DNA from: Anaerolineales bacterium
GTDB taxonomy: Bacteria; Chloroflexota; Anaerolineae; Anaerolineales; Villigracilaceae
DNA length: 7,149 bases
Assembly (NCBI GenBank): GCA_025966435.1
Contig: JAICRQ010000172.1
Coordinates: forward strand, 1-7,149
Direction: 5' to 3'
Numbering within the stretch: position 1 is the first letter of the stretch; every line of letters starts with the position of its first letter. The translations under genes and the position numbers were made by a program. Positions 6,630-7,149 of the stretch are shown piece after piece. The notes under the pieces are model-generated. The model saw nothing but the letters and a program-made list of their open reading frames with translations, searched no databases and had not been told where the DNA came from.

Positions 6630-6642
6630 GTAACCGTTTACA
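6629..6642 (-). promoter_or_regulatory. LacI-type operator, promoter-proximal copy
   Basis: TGTAACCGTTTACA is a second copy in the same orientation, sharing base 6629 with the other copy, so the two centres are 13 bp apart. It touches the predicted -10 box and covers the expected transcription start near 6635. A repressor bound here would block promoter opening or clearance. Confidence 0.87.
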
Positions 6643-6670
6643 TTATTTCATAAATTTACATGAGAGTCAA
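6642..6670 (-). promoter_or_regulatory. Sigma70-type promoter of the repressor-transport operon
   Basis: On the minus strand the -35 box TTGACT (6670-6665) and -10 box AATAAT (6647-6642) each match consensus at 5 of 6 positions and are separated by exactly 17 bp. Transcription should start near 6635, giving a leader of roughly 25 bases before the repressor ATG. The tandem operators begin at the -10 box and continue over the start site. Confidence 0.75.
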
Positions 6671-6684
6671 CCAACGCTTTTCTT

Positions 6685-6710
6685 AAAAAATCTGTTAACA
6701 TGCGTTTAAC
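6685..6710 (-). terminator. Possible weak terminator after the upstream glycosidase-like gene
   Basis: On the minus strand, right after the stop codon at 6712, GTTAA (6710-6706) pairs with TTAAC (6698-6694) around a 7-base loop, followed by AGA and six T (6690-6685). The stem is short and AT-only apart from one G-C pair, so it is a poor intrinsic terminator, though its place and T-run fit. If it leaks, the upstream gene could read into the repressor operon. Confidence 0.35.
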
Positions 6711-6711
6711 G

Positions 6712-7149
6712 CTACTCAGAGACAATATAAAGACTAATAGAATGTGGTGGGGCTGTAATACTGTCCGATAATTCGACCACACCAACGTTTTCCGCCCTGT
6801 GAGTTTGGTCAAACAGCCACACTTCTGCTGAAATTGACGTCTGATCGCTGATCCGGATAGGTTTTGTCTTCTCTTCAGAAGAAAGATTGATCACCAGAAT
6901 CGTCAAGGCGCCATCTTCGTTGCGTGCGGCATAAATCGAAAGACCGGGGTCGTCAGAGGACGAATATACCAGCTCAGTTCCGAACTTTTTATATAACTGG
7001 TACGTGTAATAAGCCGGATATACATCAAACGGGCCAATGAGTCCCAAGCCGCCAAACCCCCCTTTTGCCGTGAGCGCCCATTCATTTGCCATAAAAACGT
7101 CATTTTTAATCATTCGCCCCAGGACATCGGCTAACCAGATGGCATTGTA
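6712..7149 (-). CDS. Glycoside-hydrolase-like protein, C-terminal end (family uncertain)
   Basis: The reading frame is open to the right edge, beginning YNAIWLADVLGRMIKND, so this is the last 145 residues of a longer protein; the ATG at 7113 is internal. The segment AIWLADVLGRM followed by FMANEWAL resembles the late part of a TIM-barrel glycosidase. PAYYTYQLYKKFGTELV then leads to a beta-rich tail (LSIYAARNEDGALTILVINLS, with AEVWLFD and PPHSISLYIV) like the C-terminal beta-sandwich of GH44-, GH51- or GH39-type enzymes. GH44 or a GH51-like arabinofuranosidase/glucanase are my best guesses, but the catalytic residues are outside the window. It ends 101 bp before the repressor start on the same strand, and may supply oligosaccharides to, or belong to the same regulon as, the importer below. 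Whether it is secreted cannot be seen. Confidence 0.65.
   Translation of the reverse strand, partial: YNAIWLADVLGRMIKNDVFMANEWALTAKGGFGGLGLIGPFDVYPAYYTYQLYKKFGTELVYSSSDDPGLSIYAARNEDGALTILVINLSSEEKTKPIRISDQTSISAEVWLFDQTHRAENVGVVELSDSITAPPHSISLYIVSE

Noticed and set aside
1..7149. Insertion sequence, CRISPR array, tRNA, toxin-antitoxin or defence genes
   Set aside because: I found no transposase, terminal inverted repeats, spaced direct repeats, tRNA-like folds or defence motifs; nearly all bases are explained by the sugar operon.

Overview
The window reads as one minus-strand carbohydrate-utilisation locus. All seven genes I can support lie on the minus strand, so transcription runs from high to low coordinates. 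The organism is probably a Chloroflexota bacterium, most likely Anaerolineae-like. This is inferred from the substrate-binding lipoprotein, which has a short signal peptide, a Cys-Gly-Gly-Gly start and a long Pro-Ala-Thr-Glu linker, and from the style of the LacI and CUT1 proteins. No rRNA or other phylogenetic marker is present.

Layout in transcription order: (1) the C-terminal part of a glycoside-hydrolase-like protein (7149 to 6712) running in from outside the window; (2) a 101-bp control region with a weak terminator, a near-consensus sigma70-type promoter (TTGACT, 17 bp, AATAAT) and two head-to-tail LacI-type operators over the predicted transcription start; (3) a LacI/GalR-family repressor; (4) a 104-bp spacer; (5) an extracytoplasmic sugar-binding lipoprotein; (6) a 78-bp spacer with a strong hairpin; (7, 8) two CUT1-type ABC permeases; (9) a GH4 glycosidase with the CNVP signature of 6-phospho-beta-glucosidases; (10) a small hairpin; (11) the N-terminal third of a BadF/BadG-type sugar kinase, which runs off the left edge.

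Working model: an oligosaccharide is captured by the lipoprotein and imported unphosphorylated through the two permeases. No ABC ATPase is present, so a shared ATPase encoded elsewhere is probably used. The sugar is then phosphorylated by the kinase and cleaved by the NAD- and metal-dependent GH4 enzyme, or cleaved first and phosphorylated afterwards. The repressor gene comes first in the operon and probably controls itself and everything downstream through the tandem operators.

I found no mobile element, CRISPR array, tRNA, rRNA or defence system. The most interesting points are the PTS-free pairing of a phospho-glycosidase-type GH4 with a kinase and an ABC importer, the 13-bp-phased double operator, a large cysteine-containing insertion in the second permease, and an orphan extended Shine-Dalgarno sequence after the repressor gene.
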